From JABDLO01 sp035327565 (GTDB taxonomy: Bacteria; Bacteroidota; Bacteroidia; Chitinophagales; Saprospiraceae): 64,000 bases of DNA. Shown piece by piece: positions 26,100 through 36,320 of this stretch; the stretch's first letter is position 1; each line of letters starts with the position of its first letter. The notes below the pieces were generated by a model. The model ran no database searches, was not told the origin of the DNA, and saw only the letters and a list, made by a program, of their open reading frames with translations. The DNA is taken from positions 38,262 to 102,261 of the forward strand of contig DAOLDB010000007.1 in NCBI GenBank assembly GCA_035327565.1. Reading direction: 5' to 3'. Position numbers and translations under genes: made by a program.

Positions 26100-28223
26100 A
26101 TGTCCCAAGTCCGGCAATTAGCTGCCATCATGTTTACGGATATCGTAGGCTATACTTCTTTGATGGGAAGCGATGAGAAAAAAGCCTTTGAATTGCTCAA
26201 TAGAAACAGACAAATTCATAAACCTGTAATAGAGGAATTTGGAGGAACCTGGATCAAAGAATTGGGAGATGGTATCATGGCCAGTTTCCCCTCCGTCAGT
26301 AATGCCGTGTATGCGGCCATTAAAATCCAGGAATTGTGCCAAGAAGAAAGGTCTTATCAATTGCGTATAGGCATACATCAGGGAGAAGTTATTTTTGAGT
26401 CAGGAGATATTTTTGGTGACGCGGTTAATATTGCTTCACGCATTCAGGCTTTAGCTTCTCCCGGAAGCATTTTTGTGTCCGAGTCCGTTCAAAAGGATTT
26501 ACTCAATAAGGTGGATATCCGGACTGCATTTTATAAATTGGAGACCTATAAAAATGTCAATGACCCTATCAGGGTTTTTCAGGTATTAACCAATGAAAAG
26601 AGCTCTTCAGTACACTCATTATCCCTTGAACAGAATCAATTCCATTCCATCGTTCCTGAACTTAATGTTGATATATGGATCAGTTTTCGGTTTAATGATA
26701 ACTTATATGATGGTTGGGTTTCAGAATTTAAAAGAAACCTGGAAAAAGAATTATTGGCTACCTGTAAAGAAAAACTTTCCATTTACTTTGATGAAAGGCC
26801 TGAAGGGCAAAAATATCCTTCGGGATTACCGCGCATTAAATCCCTGATTTTTATACCTGTGATTTCACAAACATATTGTGATCAGTCTGCCGGCATTTGG
26901 AGAGAAGAATTTCAGGGATTTCTGGAAGATATAAGGAATGATGAAGTAGGAGCAAGCGTGTCCCTCCCCAATGGAACGGCGGTATCGCGGGTGATCCCTG
27001 TTAAAATTCACGATATTGATCCACAAGATATCAAATTGCTCGAGCAGGAACTTTCGGGAAGATTGAGATCCCTTGATTTTATATTTAAAGAAGAGGGCGT
27101 CAATCGCCCTTTAATGCCCTCAGATGATGAAAAGGCAAGTAATCCTTACAGGCCTCTTTATCGTAATCAAATCAATAAGGTGGCCAATGCCATCAAAGAA
27201 TTGGTAATGGGAGTTAAATCGGGACAAAGGAAAGTTGATTTTAATTATTCTTCTCCATCGCTCACTTCAAGGGAAATTGTCTCTGGTTTAGCAACTGCCT
27301 CTCTTGCCGGATCTGCCAAAGTTCATTTGATAGAAAAACCCAAGCCCAATATTTTTCTGGCCTGGACATCAGGAGACCTGAAGGAAATACGTGAAGAAAT
27401 GGCCATTGTGCTGAAAAAGGCTGGCTTTAATGTGCTTCCTGTAATTGATTGCCCTTCTGATGATGAAGATTTTAAAGAGCTGGTTGTTACCGAACTGGAA
27501 AAATGTACTTGCTCTTTGCACATTTTAAGCGGTGAGTTTGGAAGGCGATTTGAATCAGAAGATACCCTGTCCTTTCCTCAGTTTCAATTTCTTGAAGCCA
27601 AAAAAAGAATTGATTTGCTTGATTCAGATTTTCACTCATTCATTTGGATTCATCCTCAAACCGAGGACAAAGTTAAGCCGGCACAGGGTGAATTCATTAA
27701 GTATATACGCAATAACATTACCCGCAATATGATGTTCTCCAACAGCGCGGGACCCATGCAGTTGGTGGATGATATCCGGGTGGTCATGATGAAAGAGGTT
27801 GTGGAAGCGTTGGACACAAAGGATACAGACATATTTTTTATATTCAATCAGGAAGACGAATACGAAGCTATGATCATCACAGATCAGCTCAGTAATGAAT
27901 ATCCGGTTGAAATTCTCAATATAATGCCTGATGGAGATGATCAATACAGAGAGATTTCTTCCCAGCAAATTCCTAAAAGCAAGCTGGCCGTTATTTATTT
28001 CAAATATGCCGCTGACTGGGCTATCCCTTTCATTAAACAGATTTGGAAACAGGTAGGGGGGGCATCTTCACCCACAACGCTCTTCTTTGTTGGAGAAGAT
28101 GAGCCCAAAACCAATCTGGTCAGAAATTTTAAAGCCCCGAAAGTGGTATCCGCTATTGCCCCCAAAGAAAAGATTCCTGCTGAAGTTAAAAAGGTTTATT
28201 CCACAGTTGTTAAGCTCAATTAG
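26100..28223 (+). CDS. Adenylate cyclase-type domain fused to three TIR/TIR-like domains
   Basis: This 707-residue protein has no membrane segment. Residues 5-163 are a class III cyclase domain with metal aspartates D14 and D57, purine-site K53 and D103, N110 and R114, all as in active ATP cyclases. Residues 188-370 form a Bacteroidota-type TIR domain (DIWISFRFND, YFDERPEG, FIPVISQTYC, W-R-E-E-F with the presumed catalytic Glu270, RVIPVKIHDID, GVNRPL). Residues 415-560 are a second TIR-like domain (IFLAWTSGDLKEIREEM, SLHILSGEFG, FIWIHP). Residues 575-700 are a third (DIFFIFNQEDE, LAVIYFKYA). It heads an operon with two nSTAND NTPases and ends 5 bp before the first. It is probably a sensor/effector of a conflict or stress-signalling system. 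Confidence 0.88.
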   Translation: MSQVRQLAAIMFTDIVGYTSLMGSDEKKAFELLNRNRQIHKPVIEEFGGTWIKELGDGIMASFPSVSNAVYAAIKIQELCQEERSYQLRIGIHQGEVIFESGDIFGDAVNIASRIQALASPGSIFVSESVQKDLLNKVDIRTAFYKLETYKNVNDPIRVFQVLTNEKSSSVHSLSLEQNQFHSIVPELNVDIWISFRFNDNLYDGWVSEFKRNLEKELLATCKEKLSIYFDERPEGQKYPSGLPRIKSLIFIPVISQTYCDQSAGIWREEFQGFLEDIRNDEVGASVSLPNGTAVSRVIPVKIHDIDPQDIKLLEQELSGRLRSLDFIFKEEGVNRPLMPSDDEKASNPYRPLYRNQINKVANAIKELVMGVKSGQRKVDFNYSSPSLTSREIVSGLATASLAGSAKVHLIEKPKPNIFLAWTSGDLKEIREEMAIVLKKAGFNVLPVIDCPSDDEDFKELVVTELEKCTCSLHILSGEFGRRFESEDTLSFPQFQFLEAKKRIDLLDSDFHSFIWIHPQTEDKVKPAQGEFIKYIRNNITRNMMFSNSAGPMQLVDDIRVVMMKEVVEALDTKDTDIFFIFNQEDEYEAMIITDQLSNEYPVEILNIMPDGDDQYREISSQQIPKSKLAVIYFKYAADWAIPFIKQIWKQVGGASSPTTLFFVGEDEPKTNLVRNFKAPKVVSAIAPKEKIPAEVKKVYSTVVKLN

Positions 28224-28228
28224 GACAA

Positions 28229-31200
28229 ATGTTTGATCACAATACAATTTGCCCTTATACCGGTTTGCGGTCTTTTACTGAAGAAGAATCGATCTATTTC
28301 AAAGGTCGTGAAGACCATATTCAGGATGCTACAGCTCAATTGCAGCGAAACAAGTTTTTAATGCTTACCGGAGCTTCGGGTGATGGCAAGTCATCTCTGG
28401 TTTATGCAGGCATTATTCCCAATGCCCGTGCTGGTTTTCTCAAGTCAAAATATATGCATTGGTGTATTGCAGATTTCAGGCCAGAACGAACACCTTTTAA
28501 AAATTTATGCAAATCCGTAGCTGAACAGTTAGAGATTGAGAACTATGGTACAGTAGAATCAGAACTAAAACATGGCTTTGCAGCATTGGTCGATTTATAT
28601 AAGAATTCCATAAAGTATGTTGATGAAGATTCCAATCAATGGAATCATCTCGATGATAAAGCCCGTGCTGCGGCACGCAGAAAGGCAGGGAATTTAATCG
28701 TTCTCGTTGATCAGTTTGAAGAATTTTTTACTAACCCGGAAAATTACAAAAAAGGCGCTCCTTCCGTAGAGTCCAACCTGGTACTTAATTTATTACTGGA
28801 GACAGCCCGAATTGCTTTGGAAGAAAATCTTCCGATTTACATCATCTTTACCATGCGTTCTGACTTTATTGGTCAGTGTGCTTCCTTCCGGGGCTTGCCT
28901 GAATATATTGGTTTTTCACAGTTTTTTGTTCCCCGTCTTAATCGAACCCAACTACAACAAGTAGTAGAAGAACCTGCGGTTTTAAGTGGAAATCAGATTA
29001 CCCGGAGATTGACAGAAAGGCTTATCCATGATTTGACGGAAGGCGTTGATCAGCTTCCCATCCTGCAACATGCCCTCAATCAGATCTGGCATGCAGCTAA
29101 CAATGGAAGTGAAGAAATGGATTTAATCCATTATGCCATGGTGGGTGGCATGTCTTCAGACGAATTACCCGATGGGGATGTAGGTAAATTCAATGAATGG
29201 TTTATTGCTTTACCTGTTGAAATCAAAGCATGTTATCATGAACCCAGTCTTCAGAATGTGCTCGATACGCACACCAACAAGTTATTCGAACAGGCTAAAG
29301 ATTATTATATTTCAAAAACGGGAAAAGAAATTCCAGGCGAAGAAGTAAAGGCCATTATAAAAAATGCTTTCACATGCCTTACTAAAATCGACCAAAGCAG
29401 GGCTGTCAGAAACAGGATGACCTTGCAGGAAATCACCAATATTCTGGGAAGACCAGAGTTTGGAGCCAAAGAGGTGGGAGCTGTATTGAATATTTTTAGA
29501 GAACCGGGAAATACTTTTATCAGACCTTTTATTTTGGATGATGCCGAAAGTCTGGTTCTTCATGAAAATGACGTCCTTGATATTACCCATGAAAGTTTGA
29601 TAAGGAATTGGGATTACCTTGAGCAATGGGCAGATGAAGAGTTCGAAAATTACAGTACTTTTCAGGACTTTGAACAGCAACTCAACCGATGGGTAGAAAG
29701 TGGTAAATCGGGTGGTTTTTTGTTACCCATCGGTCCCTTAACCTATTTTGAAACCTGGTTCAATAACCTGAATCCTAATGCCTGGTGGATAGCGAGATAC
29801 CTACCTGAAGAATTGGATCAACAAAAAAAGTTATCAAAAGCCAAAACTATACTGGCCAACTCCAGGGAATTTTTAAAGAGGAGTGCAAGAAAGCACATGG
29901 TTACCCGGACCATCATGCATTATGGGCCAAGGAGGATTGGGATGGCCATGGCTTTGATTGCATTTTTGGTATTGAGTTCATTTTCCGTCAACCAATACCT
30001 AAGGAAACAGAATTCCTTTGTCCTGAAATCAATACAAGTTGAAACAAAACATTTGGTCAATAACTCAAAAGTTGCATTTGAAAATAAAGTCATACTCATT
30101 GCCGAACAATTAAAACTCAATATGACTAGTATAGATGAGGTGATCAATACCATCCCTGACCCCATTGAGAAAATCAATGTTGTGACAGGAATAGCCAGTT
30201 TGCTGGTTTATCAAGGAAGATATGAACCAAAAGATGTAATATTCCGAAGTCTGGCCATTGCGGACAGTTTATCAGCGGAACATGCCCATCCCGATAATCC
30301 CTCTACCTCATTTTCTGCCTTTCTGAGAGAATTAAATGACCTGCGCGTGACGCTGGAAATGGCCTATTATTATAATCCCAACTCTCAAATCAATATTTGG
30401 AGAAAGGCAAATGCCAAAAGGGTTGGTAAAATGGTGTTACATGTCTTGCAGACACAGCCTGCAGTTTTTAAAGATATACATAATCTCACGCTTGCACTTG
30501 AGCATAGTGTTAATTATAAAATGTTCTCCCGGGAAGAGTCAAATACTCTGTTAAGCATTCTCTCTCCTTTTGAAAATGATTCTCTATCTGGTTGGGTTAA
30601 GGAAAATTTTGATCGCGATAAGCTATTGGAACGGGGAAATGTCAACTATGGGTTTAAATTCAATGGGCTTTATCAGCAATTGGCATACATATATGCCTCT
30701 CAGGGAAACAGTGCAAGGACATTGGACTGTATGGATGTTTTATTGGCCACCGCCCAAAACAATTATCAGGGAGATTATGCTGCCGGGGCGGATAATGCAG
30801 CCAATATTGCCGCTGTTTTTTACAAATATGGTCATGAAAGGGCCTTGGATGAATTTGTGAAAGGATACGTACAGCGAAAGAATATTTCCGCTGAAGAATT
30901 TTATGCCCGTTTACTGGGTAGAACGCTTAACAACTTTCCAACTACCTTTAATCTCCACTTATATCCTTTCATGGCTACCCGGCAGAATTTAAATCTCCAA
31001 TATAGTGGGAGAGATCAATTGACTTTCTTTTTTGCAAAATACAGAGAGGTGGTGCAGTCAACTATCAAGAATGAAAATGAAAAAAATTACCTGCTTGCTT
31101 TATCCTACAAAAATGAAGGAATTTTAAAGCATTTGAATTCAGAGGAAGCTGGAAAAGATGAATTAAGCCCCATTGAATTATTTGAACGTTCTTTTGAATT

Positions 31201-32281
31201 CTATCAAAACGCTGACAAGGATTATTTGGAACAGCAGGTTTCAATTTCGGATGTTTCATCCGCTGATATAATACTAGTGCCCCGAAAATTTCTATTTATC
31301 TACCCTGATTTAAAACTTGCCTTCAATCCTTTGGAACCAAGAACGTATTTTTTCTCCTATTTTTCTGATGTATTTATTGAATATATTCTTGATAAGGGTC
31401 TTCTAGGTCTTCTTTATCCAGGCAAAACAGAATTGGATTTTTTTACTGTTTGGTTAAAAAATTACACTTCTAGAATATGGGCGTCTGAGGGGTTTCTTTC
31501 ATTCCCTGTCCGCTATGAAGTCTTTAAAAAATTAGAAAATGCTCTTATAAAAAGAGAAAATATAGATCAGGTGGATCTCAATTGGCTGTACCTGTACCTG
31601 GGAGAAATGGCTTATCAAACCCATGATAAAGATACTGCGCTTTATTACTATAAAAAAATTAAGCCCGATAATATAATTAATATACTGCAATCAAAAGAAT
31701 TTGGCAACCAAGTCAATAATCATTCATTCCGGTTGATTGCTGCCGCTGTAGAAGGCCTTTTACATTTTGGACATATGGATGATGTATACAGATTGATGGT
31801 CCCATTCAAAAAGCCGATCAACAGATCGTCACTTTATGCCTTTGCCGCAAAAGAACTGCTTATTAAAAAAACCAATCCCGAAATGGCAAAAAGGTTGTTG
31901 GACTCTGCAAGAGTAGAGTTAAACAGAACGGGAATTGTAACCTCCTTCCAGCCTCACAGGATACAACTCGCCTATGCCAAAACTTTACACAATCCTCAGG
32001 AAAATCTGGAGGAATCTTTCAGGATGATTAAAAATCTTCCAACAAAAATTACTGCAAACCAATTTATAGTCCGTTCCCTTGCTTTCCATGGGAAGCTATA
32101 TGAAGCCCAAAGAAATTTCCCTGATAATATCTCAGATGATGACTATGTCATTTTATTAATTGAAATTCTAAATGGATATACAGTTGGCCATTTAAAGTTG
32201 GACAATAAATGGGATGAATTCCAAAAAAATTATGGCTGGGAGGTAAACCGATGGATCATTTATATAGATGAAAGCAGCTGA
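28229..32281 (+). CDS. Membrane-anchored nSTAND1 NTPase with solenoid-like C-terminal half (copy 1)
   Basis: This 1350-residue protein opens with the nSTAND1 signature CPYTGLRSFTEEESIYFKGR. Walker A is GASGDGKS (48-55), Walker B is LIVLVDQFEEFF (156-167), then FTMRSDFIGQC, the GVDQLPILQHALNQIW arm and DITHESLIRNWDYLEQWADEE. One membrane helix lies at about 569-588, after a basic RR. The roughly 750 residues beyond it are helix-rich, solenoid/TPR-like and probably periplasmic. STAND NTPases are switch proteins that oligomerise on sensing a trigger. The TIR-containing cyclase immediately upstream is the natural partner. The gap to it is 5 bp, and it is followed at once by its paralogue. Confidence 0.9.
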   Translation: MFDHNTICPYTGLRSFTEEESIYFKGREDHIQDATAQLQRNKFLMLTGASGDGKSSLVYAGIIPNARAGFLKSKYMHWCIADFRPERTPFKNLCKSVAEQLEIENYGTVESELKHGFAALVDLYKNSIKYVDEDSNQWNHLDDKARAAARRKAGNLIVLVDQFEEFFTNPENYKKGAPSVESNLVLNLLLETARIALEENLPIYIIFTMRSDFIGQCASFRGLPEYIGFSQFFVPRLNRTQLQQVVEEPAVLSGNQITRRLTERLIHDLTEGVDQLPILQHALNQIWHAANNGSEEMDLIHYAMVGGMSSDELPDGDVGKFNEWFIALPVEIKACYHEPSLQNVLDTHTNKLFEQAKDYYISKTGKEIPGEEVKAIIKNAFTCLTKIDQSRAVRNRMTLQEITNILGRPEFGAKEVGAVLNIFREPGNTFIRPFILDDAESLVLHENDVLDITHESLIRNWDYLEQWADEEFENYSTFQDFEQQLNRWVESGKSGGFLLPIGPLTYFETWFNNLNPNAWWIARYLPEELDQQKKLSKAKTILANSREFLKRSARKHMVTRTIMHYGPRRIGMAMALIAFLVLSSFSVNQYLRKQNSFVLKSIQVETKHLVNNSKVAFENKVILIAEQLKLNMTSIDEVINTIPDPIEKINVVTGIASLLVYQGRYEPKDVIFRSLAIADSLSAEHAHPDNPSTSFSAFLRELNDLRVTLEMAYYYNPNSQINIWRKANAKRVGKMVLHVLQTQPAVFKDIHNLTLALEHSVNYKMFSREESNTLLSILSPFENDSLSGWVKENFDRDKLLERGNVNYGFKFNGLYQQLAYIYASQGNSARTLDCMDVLLATAQNNYQGDYAAGADNAANIAAVFYKYGHERALDEFVKGYVQRKNISAEEFYARLLGRTLNNFPTTFNLHLYPFMATRQNLNLQYSGRDQLTFFFAKYREVVQSTIKNENEKNYLLALSYKNEGILKHLNSEEAGKDELSPIELFERSFEFYQNADKDYLEQQVSISDVSSADIILVPRKFLFIYPDLKLAFNPLEPRTYFFSYFSDVFIEYILDKGLLGLLYPGKTELDFFTVWLKNYTSRIWASEGFLSFPVRYEVFKKLENALIKRENIDQVDLNWLYLYLGEMAYQTHDKDTALYYYKKIKPDNIINILQSKEFGNQVNNHSFRLIAAAVEGLLHFGHMDDVYRLMVPFKKPINRSSLYAFAAKELLIKKTNPEMAKRLLDSARVELNRTGIVTSFQPHRIQLAYAKTLHNPQENLEESFRMIKNLPTKITANQFIVRSLAFHGKLYEAQRNFPDNISDDDYVILLIEILNGYTVGHLKLDNKWDEFQKNYGWEVNRWIIYIDESS

Positions 32282-32282
32282 T

Positions 32283-35200
32283 ATGAATAATATTTGTCCA
32301 TATACCGGTCTCAGGTCATTTACGGAAGATGAGAGCATCTATTTCAAAGGTCGTGATCATCAGATCAATCAGCTCACAGGTTTATTGGAGCAGAATAAAT
32401 TTTTAATGTTGACAGGAGCTTCAGGTGAAGGGAAATCATCTTTGGTGTATGCCGGATTGATCCCCAATGCCCGGGCAGGATTTTTCAAGGCAAAATATAC
32501 CCATTGGGTAGTTGCCGATTTTCGTCCGGAGCGAAGCCCGGTTAAAAATATGGCCCATGCCATTTCGGATAAATTCAACCTTCTTTCTGCAACGGTAGAG
32601 ACCGAATTGAGACGGGGTTTCTCCTCCATGATAGACCTGTACACCCAATCCGATTTTTTTATTGACGAAGAAAATGAAAAATGGAAGGACTTGGGGGAAA
32701 CGGAACAAAGGGACAGAAAAAGGAAAGCCGCCAATTTGATGATCATTGTGGATCAGTTTGAAGAGTTTTTTACCAATCCGGAAAATTTCTACAACGAAGC
32801 CCCTTCTCAGGATTCACAGATTGTGGTGAATTTAATTTTGGAAACCGCCCGCATCGCCCTAAAAAAGAAAATACCTGTGTATGTAGTGTGTACTATGCGT
32901 TCGGATTATATCGGTCAGTGTTCCGCATTCCGGGGACTTCCCGAATATATTGGATTTTCACAGTTCTTTGTTCCTCGATTAAAGCGTAAAGATTTAAAAC
33001 AGGTCATTGAAGAACCTGCTATATTGAGTGGAAACAGGATATCGCAAAGACTGATCGAAAGGTTGGTTTATGACCTTTCAGAAGGGGTTGATCAGTTGCC
33101 TATTTTACAACACGCACTTAGTCAAATTTGGTTAGTTGCAAATAATGGCGAAGAGGAAATGGACTTACTCCATTACGCAATGGTAGGTGGTATGCCGGCA
33201 AAAGAATTGCCGGAGAGTGACTATCAACGCTTTATAGAGTGGTATAAATCTTTGCCTGATCATCAAAAGAAGTATTACCACGAAACCGGTTTAAATAAAG
33301 TAATTGAAATTCATGCCAGTGTATTGTACGAAAATGCATGGGAATATTATAATAAATCAAATCGGGATAATCTCATTTCCCAACGAGAAGCCAAACGCAT
33401 TGTAGCGTTGACCTTTAGCGGTCTTACAAAAATAGACAATAGCCGGGCGGTCAGAAACCGGATGAGTTTGGGTGAATTGACAGAGATCATCAATTCACCT
33501 GATTTAAACTCAAAAGTTGTTGGCCAGGTACTGAATATCTACAGGGAAGAGGGGAATTCTTTTATAAGACCATTCAAAACAGAGGACTCTGACACACATG
33601 TCTTAAGTGAGGACACCGTTTTGGATATTACCCATGAAAGTTTAATACGAAACTGGAATAAACTTAATACCTGGGCCAATCGGGAATTTGAGTTTTACAG
33701 TACTTTTCTGGATTTTAAGAAACAATTGGACCGCTGGAAAGCAAATGGCAAAAGCCGCGATTTTTTACTACCGATCGGCCCTTTAACTTATTTTGAGAAT
33801 TGGTATGAGGAAAGTAAACCCAATGTGGGTTGGTTAAAAAGATACTCCGAAAGTAATGGCGATCCCCGTCAGAGGACAAATGAAGCCGAAAAACTTTTAT
33901 CCGATATACAGGAATTTTTACAGCGTAGTGCAAGGAATGTGGTTATTACCCGTACGTTTATGAAGTATGGTCCTCAAAGAATAGCGACCTTGTTCGCTAT
34001 ATTGGTGATGATCGTATTGAGTGGTTTTTATTGGTATGATGCTGAGCAAAAAACGAACGATCGGGTCATTGAACGTACAAGGAAGGAAGCCTTGACTCTA
34101 ATGAATAGTCCGGAAGTCTCAAACCAGGATAAAGCTATACATTTATTGATTGAAGAGCGTTTTGAATCCGGGTATTTGATATCACACTTAGAGTCGATGA
34201 ATCAGAAAGACAGAATTTCTCTGGCTATAGATGCCTATAAGTTTTTGATTTACATCGATAAACACATTGAAGATCCCATTAAGGATCAAATAGTCAATTA
34301 TATTTATAAGGATCTGAAATCACCTGATCGTGCTATAGACTCTGATTTTATTTTGACCCAGAACAATAAATTCATCATTGTTCTGATGAGGGACCATTAT
34401 TACAGTCCTTCGATTGAAAAGGAAAAAATCATTGCCGATCTAACTGAAAAAAATAAGGATGCAGTAGTCAATTTCTACAAAAATACAGGCAATTTTAGCC
34501 CTGCTCTTCCCTATGAGTTAAATATGGCCATCCAGCTTTGGCTTACAACCGGTAATGCCTCTCCTGAAGATGTTGATGAGGTTCTGAATGCAATTTCTCC
34601 AGCCTCAGGCAATGATGGGGCAAAAGCTTTTTCGGTATATTACCCCAAAGGAAGTTTCGAACCAAATGGAAGGCGGCCCATTGATTTTAATAATGGTTAC
34701 CACACTTTGGCATCTCTTTATGCCTGTATAGGCGATATGGAAAACGTGGAGTGGGCTTTCCGACAAATCATTGATAATGGTCAAAAGGAATATTTTGAAC
34801 TGGCCAGAGTATTCAATAATCATCAGAATATTTTAGGATATTTATATCAATACAGGCATAGACATCTTGCCCCGAGGCTGATCCAATGGATTGAGAGCAA
34901 CACAGATGATAACCCTGCCATCACCGTTTATAGAAATACGATTATCCGGTCCGGTTATATCACTCATTTGTATGTTGGGGCAAATCTCGAACCTCAGGCA
35001 CTGAGGTCTTATCGTGGCTATATATACCCCAATCTGTTTTTTTCCGGAAGGTATGTTTTTGATCAGATAAATGAGGACTACGAAAAATATTTACTACAAA
35101 TCAGAGATCCTAACGATCGCAATTTTCAAATGGCCTTCAATGCCAAAAGGAAGGCGGTTTTTACCCATAAATACTGGTTCGACAGGCAAATGGAAATCGA

Positions 35201-36320
35201 TCAGGATTTACTGGATTCCTGGCTTGATCTTGCTTTTGAATTTTACTCCGAAATAGATGAATCCTTTTTAAATGAAAGAATTTCATCTACCATACCCTAT
35301 TCTGGAGATGGAGTAAGAACTACTATGCCTCGAAGAAAAGAACTTTTTCTATATCCAGATTATAAAGATGGCTGGTTCAGTTGGACTTACCATTCCGATA
35401 TGTTTTATCATTATATGTATAGAAAAGGATGGTTACAGAAAATGTTTATTACTGCTGATGATTTGGAGACGATTCACTTCTGGATAGCAAAAGCTTTTGA
35501 AGTTAAGCCTTTTCCTCCTCCGGGTACATTGGACAACCATTATACACTCTCAGATGAAACTCTGGTCCAAGTCTTGAATTTTATAGAAACCCACCCAAAA
35601 GGTAGCGAGGTTGATAAGAACCTGTTTTATCTGATTTTGGCCAACCGGTCCTTTGATAAAGCGGATACGCTGAAAGGATTTGAATTTTACAGAAAATTCG
35701 ATCAACAGGCGATTTCCAGGTCATCAAATAAATATGAATACGTGGAAAAAATCTTTTTCCTGAATATGATGAGTCAGCTTGCCATCCATTTAGCCCAATA
35801 TGGGAAAACCACGGAGTCTGTGGATCTTGCTGAAAGATTTCCCGGGGATGTGGATAAATTATTTCCGTACATTATGATGGCAAAACGGGTATATCAAGCC
35901 AATGCTGATGCCCGGGCATTTGTTTATCTGGATTCTGCTTCTGCTAAAATTTCAAGATTGGATTTCAACACATTGCCCCTTGAATTGGATACCAGAGACA
36001 AATTCATCAATGTGTTATCTACCATTGGCAGCCAAAGAATCAATAGTATTGCTATTGAAACTTTGAGGGATATACCCGAAAACCGAAAATTTACTGCTGT
36101 TTATGAATTTGTTTCCGGGTTGGCAAGGGAAGGTAACTATTACCGGGCTTTGATGGCCATTCCCAATAACCTCACAGAGTCGCAGGATTTACAATGCAGG
36201 GGATTGATATTGTTGGAAGCTTCCAAAAGGAAGGAAATTCAAATGGAGGATAGACGTTGGGGAAAATTTGACAATTGGCTCCAATGGACTGAGACGTATT
36301 TTAACTTCTTACCAAACTAA
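32283..36320 (+). CDS. Membrane-anchored nSTAND1 NTPase with solenoid-like C-terminal half (copy 2)
   Basis: A tandem paralogue of the preceding gene with the same order: ICPYTGLRSFTEDESIYFKGR, Walker A GASGEGKS, Walker B LMIIVDQFEEFF, CTMRSDYIGQC, GVDQLPILQHALSQIW, DITHESLIRNW, one membrane helix at about 570-590, then a long helix-rich C-terminal half. The NTPase halves are closely similar. The C-terminal halves have diverged strongly, but share a block with R-K-x-L-F-x-Y-P-D. I prefer the ATG at 32283, 1 bp after the upstream stop, since MNNICPYTGL matches the paralogue. An ATG at 32268 gives a 14-bp overlap. Its stop overlaps the start of the next gene. Confidence 0.9.
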   Translation: MNNICPYTGLRSFTEDESIYFKGRDHQINQLTGLLEQNKFLMLTGASGEGKSSLVYAGLIPNARAGFFKAKYTHWVVADFRPERSPVKNMAHAISDKFNLLSATVETELRRGFSSMIDLYTQSDFFIDEENEKWKDLGETEQRDRKRKAANLMIIVDQFEEFFTNPENFYNEAPSQDSQIVVNLILETARIALKKKIPVYVVCTMRSDYIGQCSAFRGLPEYIGFSQFFVPRLKRKDLKQVIEEPAILSGNRISQRLIERLVYDLSEGVDQLPILQHALSQIWLVANNGEEEMDLLHYAMVGGMPAKELPESDYQRFIEWYKSLPDHQKKYYHETGLNKVIEIHASVLYENAWEYYNKSNRDNLISQREAKRIVALTFSGLTKIDNSRAVRNRMSLGELTEIINSPDLNSKVVGQVLNIYREEGNSFIRPFKTEDSDTHVLSEDTVLDITHESLIRNWNKLNTWANREFEFYSTFLDFKKQLDRWKANGKSRDFLLPIGPLTYFENWYEESKPNVGWLKRYSESNGDPRQRTNEAEKLLSDIQEFLQRSARNVVITRTFMKYGPQRIATLFAILVMIVLSGFYWYDAEQKTNDRVIERTRKEALTLMNSPEVSNQDKAIHLLIEERFESGYLISHLESMNQKDRISLAIDAYKFLIYIDKHIEDPIKDQIVNYIYKDLKSPDRAIDSDFILTQNNKFIIVLMRDHYYSPSIEKEKIIADLTEKNKDAVVNFYKNTGNFSPALPYELNMAIQLWLTTGNASPEDVDEVLNAISPASGNDGAKAFSVYYPKGSFEPNGRRPIDFNNGYHTLASLYACIGDMENVEWAFRQIIDNGQKEYFELARVFNNHQNILGYLYQYRHRHLAPRLIQWIESNTDDNPAITVYRNTIIRSGYITHLYVGANLEPQALRSYRGYIYPNLFFSGRYVFDQINEDYEKYLLQIRDPNDRNFQMAFNAKRKAVFTHKYWFDRQMEIDQDLLDSWLDLAFEFYSEIDESFLNERISSTIPYSGDGVRTTMPRRKELFLYPDYKDGWFSWTYHSDMFYHYMYRKGWLQKMFITADDLETIHFWIAKAFEVKPFPPPGTLDNHYTLSDETLVQVLNFIETHPKGSEVDKNLFYLILANRSFDKADTLKGFEFYRKFDQQAISRSSNKYEYVEKIFFLNMMSQLAIHLAQYGKTTESVDLAERFPGDVDKLFPYIMMAKRVYQANADARAFVYLDSASAKISRLDFNTLPLELDTRDKFINVLSTIGSQRINSIAIETLRDIPENRKFTAVYEFVSGLAREGNYYRALMAIPNNLTESQDLQCRGLILLEASKRKEIQMEDRRWGKFDNWLQWTETYFNFLPN

